A stretch of 64,000 bases of DNA. Source: JAOUEA01 sp963797635 (GTDB lineage Bacteria; Actinomycetota; UBA4738; HRBIN12). Shown here piece after piece: positions 1-8,335 of the stretch. The notes beneath the pieces are model-generated. The model was not told where the DNA came from. It saw only the letters and a program-made list of their open reading frames with translations, and searched no databases. The stretch is from contig CAWCPZ010000008.1 of assembly GCA_963797635.1 (NCBI GenBank), positions 62,001-126,000 of the forward strand, written 5' to 3'. The stretch's first letter is position 1; the number at the start of each line of letters is the position of its first letter. The translations under genes and the position numbers were made by a program.

Positions 1-309
1 GTCGTGTTCGAGCCGCTGGGGCGCGAGGAGATCGCACAGATCGTGGACATCCAGCTGCGCTCGTTGCTCCGCCGGCTGGAGGAGCGAAACCTCATGGTGG
101 AGCTCACCGACGCGGCGCGCACCTACCTGGCGGACAAGGGGTATGACCCCGCGTTCGGGGCGCGCCCCTTGCAGCGGGTGATCCAACGCGAGATCCAGGA
201 TCCCTTGGCGCTGCAGCTCTTGTCAGGGCAGATCCGCGACGGCGAGACCATCACGGTCGATGCCGGCGAGGACGGCCTGGTCTTCCGCACGTCGGCCACG
301 GACACCTGA
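1..309 (+). CDS. clpB: ClpB disaggregase, C-terminal end (partial)
   Basis: This is the last ~102 residues of the AAA+ disaggregase ClpB, which works with DnaK to rescue aggregated proteins in the cytoplasm. The gene enters from outside the window, so the two nucleotide-binding domains are not visible. What remains is the small C-terminal D2 domain, recognisable by the FEPL start, the IVDIQL helix and the GYDPAFGARPLQR motif that carries the sensor-2 arginine, followed by the usual IQREIQDPLA helix. The reading frame is open from base 1 and ends in TGA at 307-309. The 13-bp gap to the convergent IclR gene leaves no room for a terminator. Confidence 0.93.
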   Translation, partial: VVFEPLGREEIAQIVDIQLRSLLRRLEERNLMVELTDAARTYLADKGYDPAFGARPLQRVIQREIQDPLALQLLSGQIRDGETITVDAGEDGLVFRTSATDT

Positions 310-321
310 TCGGATCTGCCG

Positions 322-1080
322 TCAGAAGCTGGATCGGCCCGCCATGCGGTGGCCGATCGCCAGGGCGGCTTCCATCACGGTGCGGGCCAGGCGAGGGATG
401 TCCCGGGCGGGGAACCGGTAGGACGGGCCCGCCACGCTGACCGCCGCGATCGCGCGCCCGTCGGCCATGACCGGTGCCGCCACCGTGACCAGCCCCACTT
501 CGAGTTCGCCGCTGCTCGAGGCGTATCCGCGGCGGGCGACCTCGTGCAGGAGGCGTCCGAGCGCATCGGGATCGACGACCGTGCGCTCGGTGAGCGGTTC
601 GAGCCGCCGGCGAAGGACCGCCTCGCGCAGCTTCGGGTCACCGAAGGCCACGAGGACCTTGCCGCTCGAACTCGCGTGCACCGGGCTGCGCCGTCCAACC
701 CAGCTCGCCATCACCACGGTCTGCGCGGGCGTGACCTGATCGACGTACACCACGTGGAACCGGTCGAGGATCGCGAGGTTCGCGGTCTCGGAGGTGGCAG
801 CCGACAGCTGTTCCAGCTCCGGCCGGGCCTGGCTCACGACCGGCAGGCGCGCCACCGCGGTGGCGGCCAGGCCCACGATCCGAGGTCCCAGCCGGTAGCG
901 GCGGGTCGCCGGGTCTCGCTCGACGATGCCGCTGGCGGCCAGGGTCCCCATGAGGCGCGACGTGGTCGAGCGGTGCACGCCGAGTTCCTCCGCGATCGCC
1001 GAGACCCCCAACCCGTCCGGCGTCGAGCCGAGCAGATCGAGGACCGCGACGACCCGTTCGGCCCCGTCCGTCGTGCGCAC
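322..1080 (-). CDS. IclR family transcriptional regulator
   Basis: A 252-residue IclR-type regulator, the usual length for the family. The N-terminal winged helix (about residues 7-70) contains LGVSAIAEELGVHRSTTSRL, then the VERDPATRRYRLG wing. The C-terminal effector-binding domain (about 85-245) has typical motifs such as SSSGKVLVAF. It starts with GTG at 1080. It is divergent from the PHP-domain gene beginning at 1191, and the 110-bp gap between them holds an 8+8 bp inverted repeat that could be its operator. IclR proteins usually control a neighbouring catabolic operon in response to a small organic acid or sugar; the ligand cannot be read from sequence. Confidence 0.93.
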   Translation of the reverse strand: MRTTDGAERVVAVLDLLGSTPDGLGVSAIAEELGVHRSTTSRLMGTLAASGIVERDPATRRYRLGPRIVGLAATAVARLPVVSQARPELEQLSAATSETANLAILDRFHVVYVDQVTPAQTVVMASWVGRRSPVHASSSGKVLVAFGDPKLREAVLRRRLEPLTERTVVDPDALGRLLHEVARRGYASSSGELEVGLVTVAAPVMADGRAIAAVSVAGPSYRFPARDIPRLARTVMEAALAIGHRMAGRSSF

Positions 1081-1107
1081 GCCGGGAGCCTACGCCGTTG
1101 TTGCCGT

Positions 1108-1133
1108 CACGGCACGTGCCATCTTGTGCCGTG
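1108..1133. promoter_or_regulatory. Candidate IclR operator (inverted repeat)
   Basis: CACGGCAC at 1108-1115 is answered by GTGCCGTG at 1126-1133, and a perfect 10-bp palindrome, GGCACGTGCC, lies at 1111-1120. It sits between the divergent IclR gene and the PHP gene, where an autoregulatory IclR site would be expected. A related ACGGCACG half site occurs at 2941-2948 in front of the ABC importer operon. Function is inferred from position only. Confidence 0.4.
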
Positions 1134-1190
1134 GCCGCCACGGCTCTAGCGTCCGCGCGGACGACCCACCGACGAGGAGACGCGATCGCG

Positions 1191-2154
1191 ATGACCGAGG
1201 GGAACCCGTTCGACGTCGACGGGGTGTGGCTCAAGAGCGCGTTCCACACCCACACGGCGCGCTCCGACGGCGAACTCGACCCGGCGGCGCACGTCCGGCA
1301 TCACGAGTGGATGGGGTTCGACGTCGTGGCCATCACCGACCACTGGACGCTCACGCACGAACCCTCGACCGACCACATCCTGGTGATCACCGGCGCCGAA
1401 CTCGCCGCCGACCCCTACGGCGAGGCGCTCGCCGACAGCGAGATCCTGGCGATCGGGATCAGCGACATCCCCGAGGACCCCGGCGGTGACCGAGCGAAGT
1501 GGGGTCCGATCGATGCCTACACCTACAAGACGTTCCCCGACCTGTCGGCGGCGGCCCGGTGCATCGCCGACCAGGGTGGGGTCTCGTTCATCGCGCATCC
1601 GTATTGGAGCGGGATGCCGCTGGAAACCCTGATGGCGGTCGAGGGTGCGCACGGCATCGAACTGTTCAACTCCAGCGCGCAACGTGAGAACGCGCGCGGG
1701 GACTCGTCGTACGTCTGGGACCTGTGCCTGGACCGCGGCAAGCGGTTCTGGGCGTTCGGTACCGACGACTGTCACTACCCGGGGTTCGACATCGGTGATG
1801 CCTGGACCATGGTGCGTGCGGCTGAGCGCAGCTGAGGCGGCGGTGCTCGAGGCGCTGCGGCAGGGACACACCTACGCGAGCGCCGGGCCGCAGATCCGCG
1901 ATATCACCGTGGACGGCACCGAACTCGAGGTCCGCTGCAGCCCGGCTCGAGCGGTGGTCATGGCGTCGCGCTACGAGACCGGGTGGGCGGTCTTGGCCGG
2001 CGCGCGGAACCGGATGGAAGAGGCCAGGGTGCTGGAGCGCGATGACCGAGGGCTCATCGTGCGCGCACGGTTCTCACCGTCCATCGAGCTGCCGCATCGG
2101 CGGGTCGTCATCGAGGATGAAGCGGGGCGCAAGGCGTGGTCCAACCCGATCTGA
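1191..2154 (+). CDS. PHP-domain phosphoesterase (frameshifted)
   Basis: A PHP-superfamily protein of ~320 residues, probably a metal-dependent phosphoesterase. Metal-ligand motifs visible in the first frame are FHTHTARSDG near the start, ITDHWT, FIAHPYW and DDCHYPG. The chosen ATG at 1191 follows a GAGGAGA Shine-Dalgarno and starts just before the first HxH motif. The first frame stops at 1835 after the motif AWTMVR. The homologous C-terminal part (EAAVLEALRQGHTYASAGPQI onward, ending at 2154) continues in the next frame. A single extra base between about 1815 and 1835 explains this, and a sequencing indel is likely. The end overlaps the next gene by 19 bp, so the two are probably cotranscribed. 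Substrate unknown. Confidence 0.75.
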
Positions 2155-2918
2155 GCGCCGACCTCGCGTTGGCGCATGAGCTCGCGGATGTCGCCGCCGA
2201 GGTGACGCTGGCGTGGTTCGGGGACCGGCTCCCGGTCGAGCTGAAGGCCGATGCGACGCCGGTGACCAAGGTGGACCGGGCCGCCGAACGGGCGATCCGC
2301 TCGGCGATCGCCGCTCGTGACCCCGCTGCGGGCGTCCTCGGGGAGGAGGAAGGGTTCGACGAAGGCGCCAACGGCCGGCGCTGGGTGATCGATCCGGTCG
2401 ACGGCACCAAGCTGTACGCGGAGGGCATCCCGCTGTGGACGACGCTGATCGGGCTCGAGATCGACGGCGAGGCCGTCCTGGGGGTGGCCGATGCCCCCGC
2501 GCTCGGCCAGCGGTACCACGCGTGGCGCGGAGGTGGTGCGTGGAGGGGGAAGCATCGCCTCCGCGTCTCGGACGTCGGCACGCTCGACGAGGCGTTCGTG
2601 GCCCATTCGGGGGTGGAGGAATGGAGCCGCGGCGGCCACCTCGATCGATTGGTGGCCGTCGTCGATCGGGCGCGAGGAACCAGAGGGCTCAGCGACGCGT
2701 GGGGCCATCTGTTGGTCGCCCAGGGGTCCGTCGACGCCCTGCTCGAGCACGAACCCTGTCACGAGTGGGATTGGACCGCCACGGGCGTCATCGTGCGCGA
2801 GGCGGGCGGGCAGATCTCCACGCTGCTCGGCGCGTCCCCGGCAGCCGGCGACGACCTCTTGGTGTCCAACGGTGTGATGCACACACCCGTGATCGACGTC
2901 TTGGCGGCGCGACGGTGA
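2136..2918 (+). CDS. Inositol-monophosphatase family phosphatase (HisN-like)
   Basis: A 260-residue Mg2+-dependent phosphatase of the IMPase superfamily. Both metal-binding motifs are intact: GEEEG (about residues 69-73) and WVIDPVDGT (83-91). The C-terminal WDW motif (about 210) supplies the last Asp. The stretch DPVDGTKLYAEGIPLWTTLI resembles histidinol-phosphatases of the HisN type more than true inositol monophosphatases, so histidinol phosphate is a reasonable but unproven substrate. The GTG start overlaps the PHP gene, implying translational coupling. PHP proteins and IMPase-fold proteins both include histidinol phosphatases, but no other his genes are in view. Confidence 0.82.
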   Translation: MVQPDLSADLALAHELADVAAEVTLAWFGDRLPVELKADATPVTKVDRAAERAIRSAIAARDPAAGVLGEEEGFDEGANGRRWVIDPVDGTKLYAEGIPLWTTLIGLEIDGEAVLGVADAPALGQRYHAWRGGGAWRGKHRLRVSDVGTLDEAFVAHSGVEEWSRGGHLDRLVAVVDRARGTRGLSDAWGHLLVAQGSVDALLEHEPCHEWDWTATGVIVREAGGQISTLLGASPAAGDDLLVSNGVMHTPVIDVLAARR

Positions 2919-3009
2919 ACGCACCACACCGTTGTCTTGACGGCACGACGGCGGTTGTTCGAGGGTCGGCGCGGACGACGTCCGCACGGGAACCACGGAA
3001 AGGAACGCG

Positions 3010-4819
3010 ATGAGGTCGCAGGCAACGAAGTCCAGGACTCGGGCGACAGGCGTGCTGCTCGCCGCGCTGATCGCGGCGGTCCTGGTGGCGCCGCTCGCTC
3101 GTGCGCAGTCGTCGTCTCCGAGCGGGGCCGAGGACCTGGTGCTCCGCGTCGGGACCACCAGCGACCTCATCACCGACAACCCGTGGGCCGTGAGCGCCGG
3201 CAGCGACTGGTCGGTCGTCACGATCCAGTACGACATGTTGCTGAAGTTCGCCTCCAAGGATCTGGGCCCGGCGCCGAGCTTGGCGACCGGGTGCGAGCCG
3301 AACGAGGACTCCACCGAGTGGACCTGCACGTTGCGCGACGACCTCAAGTGGAGCGATGGCACGCCGCTCACCTCCCGCGACGTCGCCTTCACCTACCGCT
3401 TCGTGATCGACAACAAGATCCCGCAGTACCGCAGCTACTTCTCGTCCGACCCCACCTTCGAAACGCCCAACGACACGACCTTGATCTGGAAGTCGGCCGA
3501 GCCCACGTTCGCGCCCGACATGCCGCCCTGGGTCTACATCGTGCCCGAGAAGGTGTGGTCGCAGTACGACGGCAAGGGCCTCCGCACGATCAAGAGCGTC
3601 GAGAACACGCCGTCGATCGCGAGCGGTCCGTTCACCTTGACCGACTGGAACCAGGGCCAGGGCTGGACGATGGAACGCAACCCGTACTTCTGGGGCGAGC
3701 AGCCGGCGCTCGATCGCATCGAGTTCCGCCTCTATTCGAACCAGGAGGCGATGATCCAGGCGCTGCGCAACGGGGAGATCGACATGGCCGACGGGTTGAA
3801 GCCGTCGCTCATCGCCTCGATCGACGGCATCGACGACATCACGGTGCAGCACGTGGTCTCGGACTGGTGGCTGAACCTGGCGTTCAACTTCGGTGGGCAG
3901 GGGCCGGACGCCGACGCGTTGCCCGCCCTGCACGATCACGTGGTGCGTGAGGCCATCGCGATGGCGATCGACAAGCAGGCCATCTCGGACAAGGTGTATC
4001 AAGGCACCGCGACGCCGGGCGACACGATCATCCGCCCGGCCTCGGCGTACTGGCATCTCGACATCCCGGCCGAGGACGAGATCCCGTTCGACATCCCGGG
4101 CGCGAACGACCTGCTGGAGCAAGCCGGCTACGTCGACACCGACGGCGACGGCATCCGCGAGGACCCCCAGACGGGTGAACCCCTGCAGATGTTGATCCCC
4201 GCCTCGCAGGACACGACCGGCGCGGTGGAGGCCGGCGAACTGATCGTGGGGTATCTGCAGCAGATCGGGATCGACGTCGATCTGCGGCCGGTCACCGACG
4301 CCAAGATGAACGACTACTGGGGCGCGGGGAACTTCGACGCCTACATCTGGTACTGGAGCGGAGACCCCGACCCCAACTATCAGCTCTTCGTGTTCACCTC
4401 CGATCAATGTGGCTCCTGGAGCGACGGCTGCTGGAAAGACCCGGAGTTCGATGCGCTCTACGAGGAACAGCGCAACGTGTTCGACCGAGCCGATCGCCAA
4501 GCCGTGGTGTTCGAGGCGCAGCAGCGCGCCTATGACCAGATCCCGGGCGTGGTGCTGGCCTATCCCGGGTGGCTCCAGGCCTACCGCAACGACCGGTTCA
4601 CCGGGTGGGTGCCGGCTCCGGGCGCCAACGGCTACCTGTTGCCGGGCTACAACTACGACTCGCTGATCGAGCTGCGACCGGTCGACGGGTCGGTCGCAGG
4701 TGGCTCGGGATCCGGGCAGCGTGCCGGGCTGGCTGTGGGTCGTGGTGATCGCAACGATCGTGGTGGTCGGGATCGCCTTGGCGCGCCGCGGCCGCCGCCG
4801 AGAGCTCGAAGAGGCGTAG
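3010..4819 (+). CDS. Peptide-type ABC transporter substrate-binding protein (frameshifted near end)
   Basis: An extracellular solute-binding protein of family 5 (DppA/OppA type). It has a Sec signal peptide (hydrophobic residues ~14-30, cleavage near ARA-Q). Family motifs follow: LRDDLKWSDGTPLTSRDVAFTY, then IDLRP-like and WYWSGDPDPN stretches. In the annotated frame the reading runs on into the downstream permease. If one base is dropped near 4708-4720 (a GGG run), the protein instead ends with a hydrophobic helix GWLWVVVIATIVVVGIAL, then a basic tail and a TAG at 4817. That makes it a membrane-anchored binding protein of ~602 residues, and I think the apparent binding-protein/permease fusion is an indel artefact. 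A TTGACG -35-like box lies at 2937-2942. Confidence 0.82.
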
Positions 4820-4860
4820 AGGCATCACCGAGGCCGGCGACGGGCAGAAGGGGACGAGGT

Positions 4861-5826
4861 TTGGGCACACGTCGATACGTGCTCCGCAAGGTCCTCCAAG
4901 CACTCATCACGCTCGTGTTCGTGCTCACGCTCAACTTCTTCATGTTCCGGGTGTTGCCCGGGGACCCCGTGGGACTGCTCGCCAAGAGCGACAAGCTCAC
5001 CGAGCAAGACATCGCCGAACTCCGGAGCGAGCTGGGGCTGGATCAGCCGTTGGGGACGCAGTACGTCACGTACGTGCGGCAGACGCTGAGCGGCAACCTG
5101 GGCACCTCGCTCCGGACAGGTCGGCCGGTCGCCGATGTCGTGTATTCGCGTCTGTGGCCGACGATCCTGCTGGTCGGTCTCGGCACGATCTTGTCCACGG
5201 TCATCGGGATCTGGATCGGGATCAAGGGCGGGTGGAAGCGAGGGAGCGCGTTCGACACCTCAACCCTCATGGGCTCCCTCGCCCTGTACTCGATCCCCGA
5301 AGGTTGGCTCGGCATGCTGCTCCTGCTGCTGTTCTCGGGCTTCCTCGGGTGGTTCCCGGCAGGCGGCTATGAAACCGGCGACCTCACCGGAACGGCCAGG
5401 GTGGTCGACATCCTCGACCATCTCTTCCTGCCGCTGCTCACGTTGACGCTGGGGTATGTGGGGCAATACGCGATCATCATGCGTTCCTCGATGATCGACG
5501 TGGTCAACGAGGACTACATCACCAGCGCGCGAGCCAAGGGCGTGCCCGAACATCTGGTGCGGGCTCGGCACGCGGTGCCGAACGCGTTCCTGCCGACGTT
5601 CACGCTGATCTTCCTGAACATCGGGTTCGTGCTGGGCGGCGCCGTGGTGGTCGAGGCGGTCTTCAGTTGGCCCGGGATCGGACAACTCACGTACGACGCG
5701 ATCAACAAGCTCGACTACCCGGTGATCCAGGCCGTGTTCCTGCTGGCGAGCGTGGCGGTGCTGGTGTGCAACCTGGTGGCCGACATCACGTACGGCTACC
5801 TCGACCCGCGGATCCGGGAGGCCTGA
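4861..5826 (+). CDS. ABC transporter permease, DppB/OppB type
   Basis: A 321-residue inner-membrane permease of the dipeptide/oligopeptide/nickel family. The N-terminus (RRYVLRKVLQALITLVFVLTLNFFMFRVLPGDP) is the DppB signature. The cytoplasmic EAA loop that contacts the ATPase reads DYITSARAKGVPEHLVRARH. The TTG at 4861 is chosen because a GGGGACGAGG Shine-Dalgarno precedes it, although the frame is open upstream through the binding-protein gene. It pairs with the second permease 1 bp downstream. No cognate ATPase genes follow, so the ATPases must be encoded elsewhere. Confidence 0.88.
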   Translation: MGTRRYVLRKVLQALITLVFVLTLNFFMFRVLPGDPVGLLAKSDKLTEQDIAELRSELGLDQPLGTQYVTYVRQTLSGNLGTSLRTGRPVADVVYSRLWPTILLVGLGTILSTVIGIWIGIKGGWKRGSAFDTSTLMGSLALYSIPEGWLGMLLLLLFSGFLGWFPAGGYETGDLTGTARVVDILDHLFLPLLTLTLGYVGQYAIIMRSSMIDVVNEDYITSARAKGVPEHLVRARHAVPNAFLPTFTLIFLNIGFVLGGAVVVEAVFSWPGIGQLTYDAINKLDYPVIQAVFLLASVAVLVCNLVADITYGYLDPRIREA

Positions 5827-5827
5827 G

Positions 5828-6813
5828 ATGGCGACCGAAGGTCCCGTGGAGCTTCGCTCGGCCCGGTCGCTGATCTGGGCGCGGCGCCGCGCCACCCTCG
5901 CGGCCCATTGGCGCACGTTCCGCCGGAACCGGCAGGGGATGATCGGGCTCACGGTGCTGCTGGTGTTCATCGGGTTCGCGATCGTGGGGCCGATGGTGAT
6001 CGACCCGGCGTCGGTCGAGCCCGCGACCGCGAGCGGCCCGATCACGGCGCCTCCTTCGCTCGCCTACCCGCTCGGGACCGACAACTTCGGTCGCTCCGTG
6101 CTGTCCCTGGTGATCGTGGGCGCGAGGATCTCGCTGCTGGTGGGGTTCACGGCGGCGTTCGGCACGATGCTGATCGGCGCCACGGTGGGGATCTCGGCGG
6201 GCTACTTCGGTGGCACGAAGATCGACACCGCGCTCAACGCCTTCACGAACTGGTTCCTCGTCCTGCCGTGGATCGCCCTGGCGATCGCCTCGACACCGCG
6301 CTCAACGCCTTCACGAACTGGTTCCTCGTCCTGCCGTGGATCGCGCTGGCGATCGCGCTCACGGCCGTCATCGGACCCACGCTGGTCAACGTCATCGTGG
6401 TGATCGCGATCACCTCGTGGGCCAGCACCGCGCGGGTCGTGCGTTCGCAGTCGCTGTCGATCAAGGAGCGGCCCTTCCTGGAACGCTCCCGCGCGCTCGG
6501 CGCGGGGCATTGGCACCAGCTGTCGCATCACATGCTGCCCAACGTGTTCCCGATCCTGTTCTCGAGCGCCGTGCTGATGGTGGCGTTGGCGATCCTGTCG
6601 GAGACCACGCTGTCGATCCTGGGCCTGGGGCCGGCGGGCGCGATCACGTGGGGCCAGACGATCAAGGCGTCGTTCAACGCCGGCGCGATGTCGGCCGGCT
6701 GGTGGTGGTGGCTGATCCCGCCGGGCGTGGCGATCATGATGGTGACCCTGTCGTTCACGATGGTGGGGTTCGCGCTCGACGAGGTGCTGAGCCCTCGATT
6801 GCGCGAACGCTGA
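5828..6813 (+). CDS. ABC transporter permease, DppC/OppC type (broken by a 68-bp duplication)
   Basis: The second permease of the peptide-type importer, about 305 residues when repaired. The N-terminus (WRTFRRNRQGMIGLTVLL) and YPLGTDNFGRSVLS are classic DppC features. The EAA loop reads SIKERPFLERSRALGAGHWH and the C-terminus ends FALDEVLSPRLRER. The first frame runs to 6403, but the sequence GTKIDTALNAFTNWFLVLPW occurs twice because bases 6222-6289 are repeated as 6290-6357. Since 68 is not a multiple of three, the second copy is out of frame; removing one copy restores a single uninterrupted permease. The start is 1 bp after the upstream stop. Confidence 0.82.
6222..6357. repeat. 68-bp tandem duplication inside the DppC-type permease
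   Basis: Unit 1 is 6222-6289 and unit 2 is 6290-6357. They differ at two positions, one inside the unit (GCCCTGG versus GCGCTGG) and the last base. The duplication encodes the IDTALNAFTNWFLVLPW membrane segment twice and causes a frameshift. Confidence 0.95.
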
Positions 6814-6852
6814 CGGGTCAAGCGAGGTGCCGAGGCTGCCGACGCAGCCACC

Positions 6853-7596
6853 ATGGGATGGCTCTTCTGGGCCGGCGCCGCCGTGCTGGCCGTGGTGGCG
6901 ATCGCTCGACTGGCCAGGCGCCGGTCGCGGCAGCGCGAACTCATGCTGCTGTGCCACCGCGCCGGGGTGTCGTTCATGCCGATCGATCCGTTCCCCGACA
7001 CGCTGTGGCTTCCGTTCGGGTGGCTGGGCCTCGGCCGGTGGATCGCGGCGGAGAACGTGGTGTGGAACGGGGCCGACGGTGAGGCCGCCCGCGCGTTCGA
7101 CCTGATCACGGAAGAGCGTCCTGCCGGCGAGGACGCGCAGCCGACCCAGCATCGATTCACCTGCGCCAGCGTGGCCCTGCCCTTCGGATGTCCGCGACTG
7201 CAGATCGAGCCGCGGGACGCGCTCGACGGCGTGATCGACGTGCTCACCGGCGAGGACATCGCCCTGGAGCTCGAGGCGTTCAATCGACGGTTCCACGTGC
7301 GCGGCAACGACCGCCGGTTCGCGGTGGCGTTCTGCGATCAGCGGATGATGCAGGCGTTGCTCGGCCTGCCCGCCGGGGTGAGCATCGCGGTCAACGAGGA
7401 TCGGATGCTGCTGCGCTCCGCGACCCTCCCTCCCGCCCAGGTCCTGCTGCTCCTGGAGGCCGCGCGGGCGATCGCCCGGCGGGTCCCGCCGGTCGTGGCG
7501 AGCCTCTATCCACCGCGTCCCGCCAAGGGTCCGCACGAGGACCGCTGGCTGCAGGGTCACTGGTCACCCGAGCCCATCGGTGAGGGCGAGGCGTGA
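6853..7596 (+). CDS. Membrane-anchored protein of unknown function
   Basis: I do not recognise this 247-residue protein. It has one N-terminal membrane helix (about residues 3-20, WLFWAGAAVLAVVAIARL) followed by an arginine-rich stretch, so the rest is probably cytoplasmic. The soluble part has no metal-binding or nucleotide-binding motif I can name. It is rich in short alternating hydrophobic segments (FRVRGNDRRFAVAF-like beta strands) and includes a Cys in FGCPRL. It lies between the ABC permeases and lemA in the same direction. Genes beside lemA often encode membrane proteins of unknown role, but this is only a positional hint. The ATG at 6853 is the first Met ahead of the helix. Confidence 0.6.
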   Translation: MGWLFWAGAAVLAVVAIARLARRRSRQRELMLLCHRAGVSFMPIDPFPDTLWLPFGWLGLGRWIAAENVVWNGADGEAARAFDLITEERPAGEDAQPTQHRFTCASVALPFGCPRLQIEPRDALDGVIDVLTGEDIALELEAFNRRFHVRGNDRRFAVAFCDQRMMQALLGLPAGVSIAVNEDRMLLRSATLPPAQVLLLLEAARAIARRVPPVVASLYPPRPAKGPHEDRWLQGHWSPEPIGEGEA

Positions 7597-7657
7597 ACCG
7601 GCAGGGCGCGGCGGGCTAAGCTGTCGCCTTCGAACGACCATCCAAGGGGGAACGCTC

Positions 7658-8335
7658 GTGCTCTGGCTCTGGATCCTGATCGCAGTGGTCGTGATCGCCG
7701 TCGTCGGCGGCGTGATCTCCTACAACCGCTTCATCTCGCAGAAGAACCTGATCAAGGACGCCTGGGCCAACATCGACACCGAGCTCAAGCGCCGGTACGA
7801 CCTGATCCCGAACCTGGTCGAGACCGTGAAGGGCTACGCCGCCCACGAGAAGGAGGTCTTCGAGGAAGTCGCGCGCGCGCGTTCGATGGCCGCGGGCGCC
7901 ACCGGTTCGCCGGCCTCCCAGGCCGCCGCCGAAGGCCCGTTGGTCGCCGCCCTCGGCAAGCTGTTCGCCGTCGCCGAGAACTACCCCGACCTCAAGGCGA
8001 ACCAGAACTTCCTGGAGCTGCAGCGAGAGCTCACCAACACCGAGGATCGGCTGCAGACGGCGCGGCGCTTCTACAACGCCAACGTCCGTGAGTACAACCA
8101 GCGCGTGAAGCAGTTCCCGTCGGTGCTGGTCGCCAACGCCTTCCACTTCGAAGAAGCGGAGTTCTTCGAGGTCGACGAGGCGACCCGCGAGGCCGGTGCT
8201 CCCCAGGTGGACTTCGGCACCGCCGGTGGCTCGGGTGCCACGCCTCCTGCCGGAGGCGCCGCCACCCCGCCACCGCCGGCCGACGACGTGCCGGAACCCC
8301 CGGGCCAGCCCACCCCGCCGAACCCGACCGGCTAG
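7658..8335 (+). CDS. lemA: LemA family protein
   Basis: A 225-residue LemA protein: one N-terminal membrane helix (LWLWILIAVVVIAVVGGVISY) and a long helical-bundle domain outside the membrane. The diagnostic run NRFISQKNLIKDAWANIDTE, then RRYDLIPNLVETVKGYA and the KANQNFLELQRELTNTED segment are all present. A proline- and alanine-rich tail ends the protein. I start at the GTG at 7658, which follows an AAGGGGG Shine-Dalgarno and leaves the helix at the very N-terminus; the open frame begins further upstream. A TAAGCT -10-like box precedes it. Its TAG stop overlaps the stop of the convergent MFS gene in the palindrome CTAG. The function of LemA is not established. Confidence 0.9.
   Translation: MLWLWILIAVVVIAVVGGVISYNRFISQKNLIKDAWANIDTELKRRYDLIPNLVETVKGYAAHEKEVFEEVARARSMAAGATGSPASQAAAEGPLVAALGKLFAVAENYPDLKANQNFLELQRELTNTEDRLQTARRFYNANVREYNQRVKQFPSVLVANAFHFEEAEFFEVDEATREAGAPQVDFGTAGGSGATPPAGGAATPPPPADDVPEPPGQPTPPNPTG

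Noticed and set aside
3010..5826. A 938-residue binding-protein/permease fusion
   Set aside because: The linker region is a frame-shifted version of a C-terminal membrane helix with its own stop, and a Shine-Dalgarno with TTG start precedes the permease.
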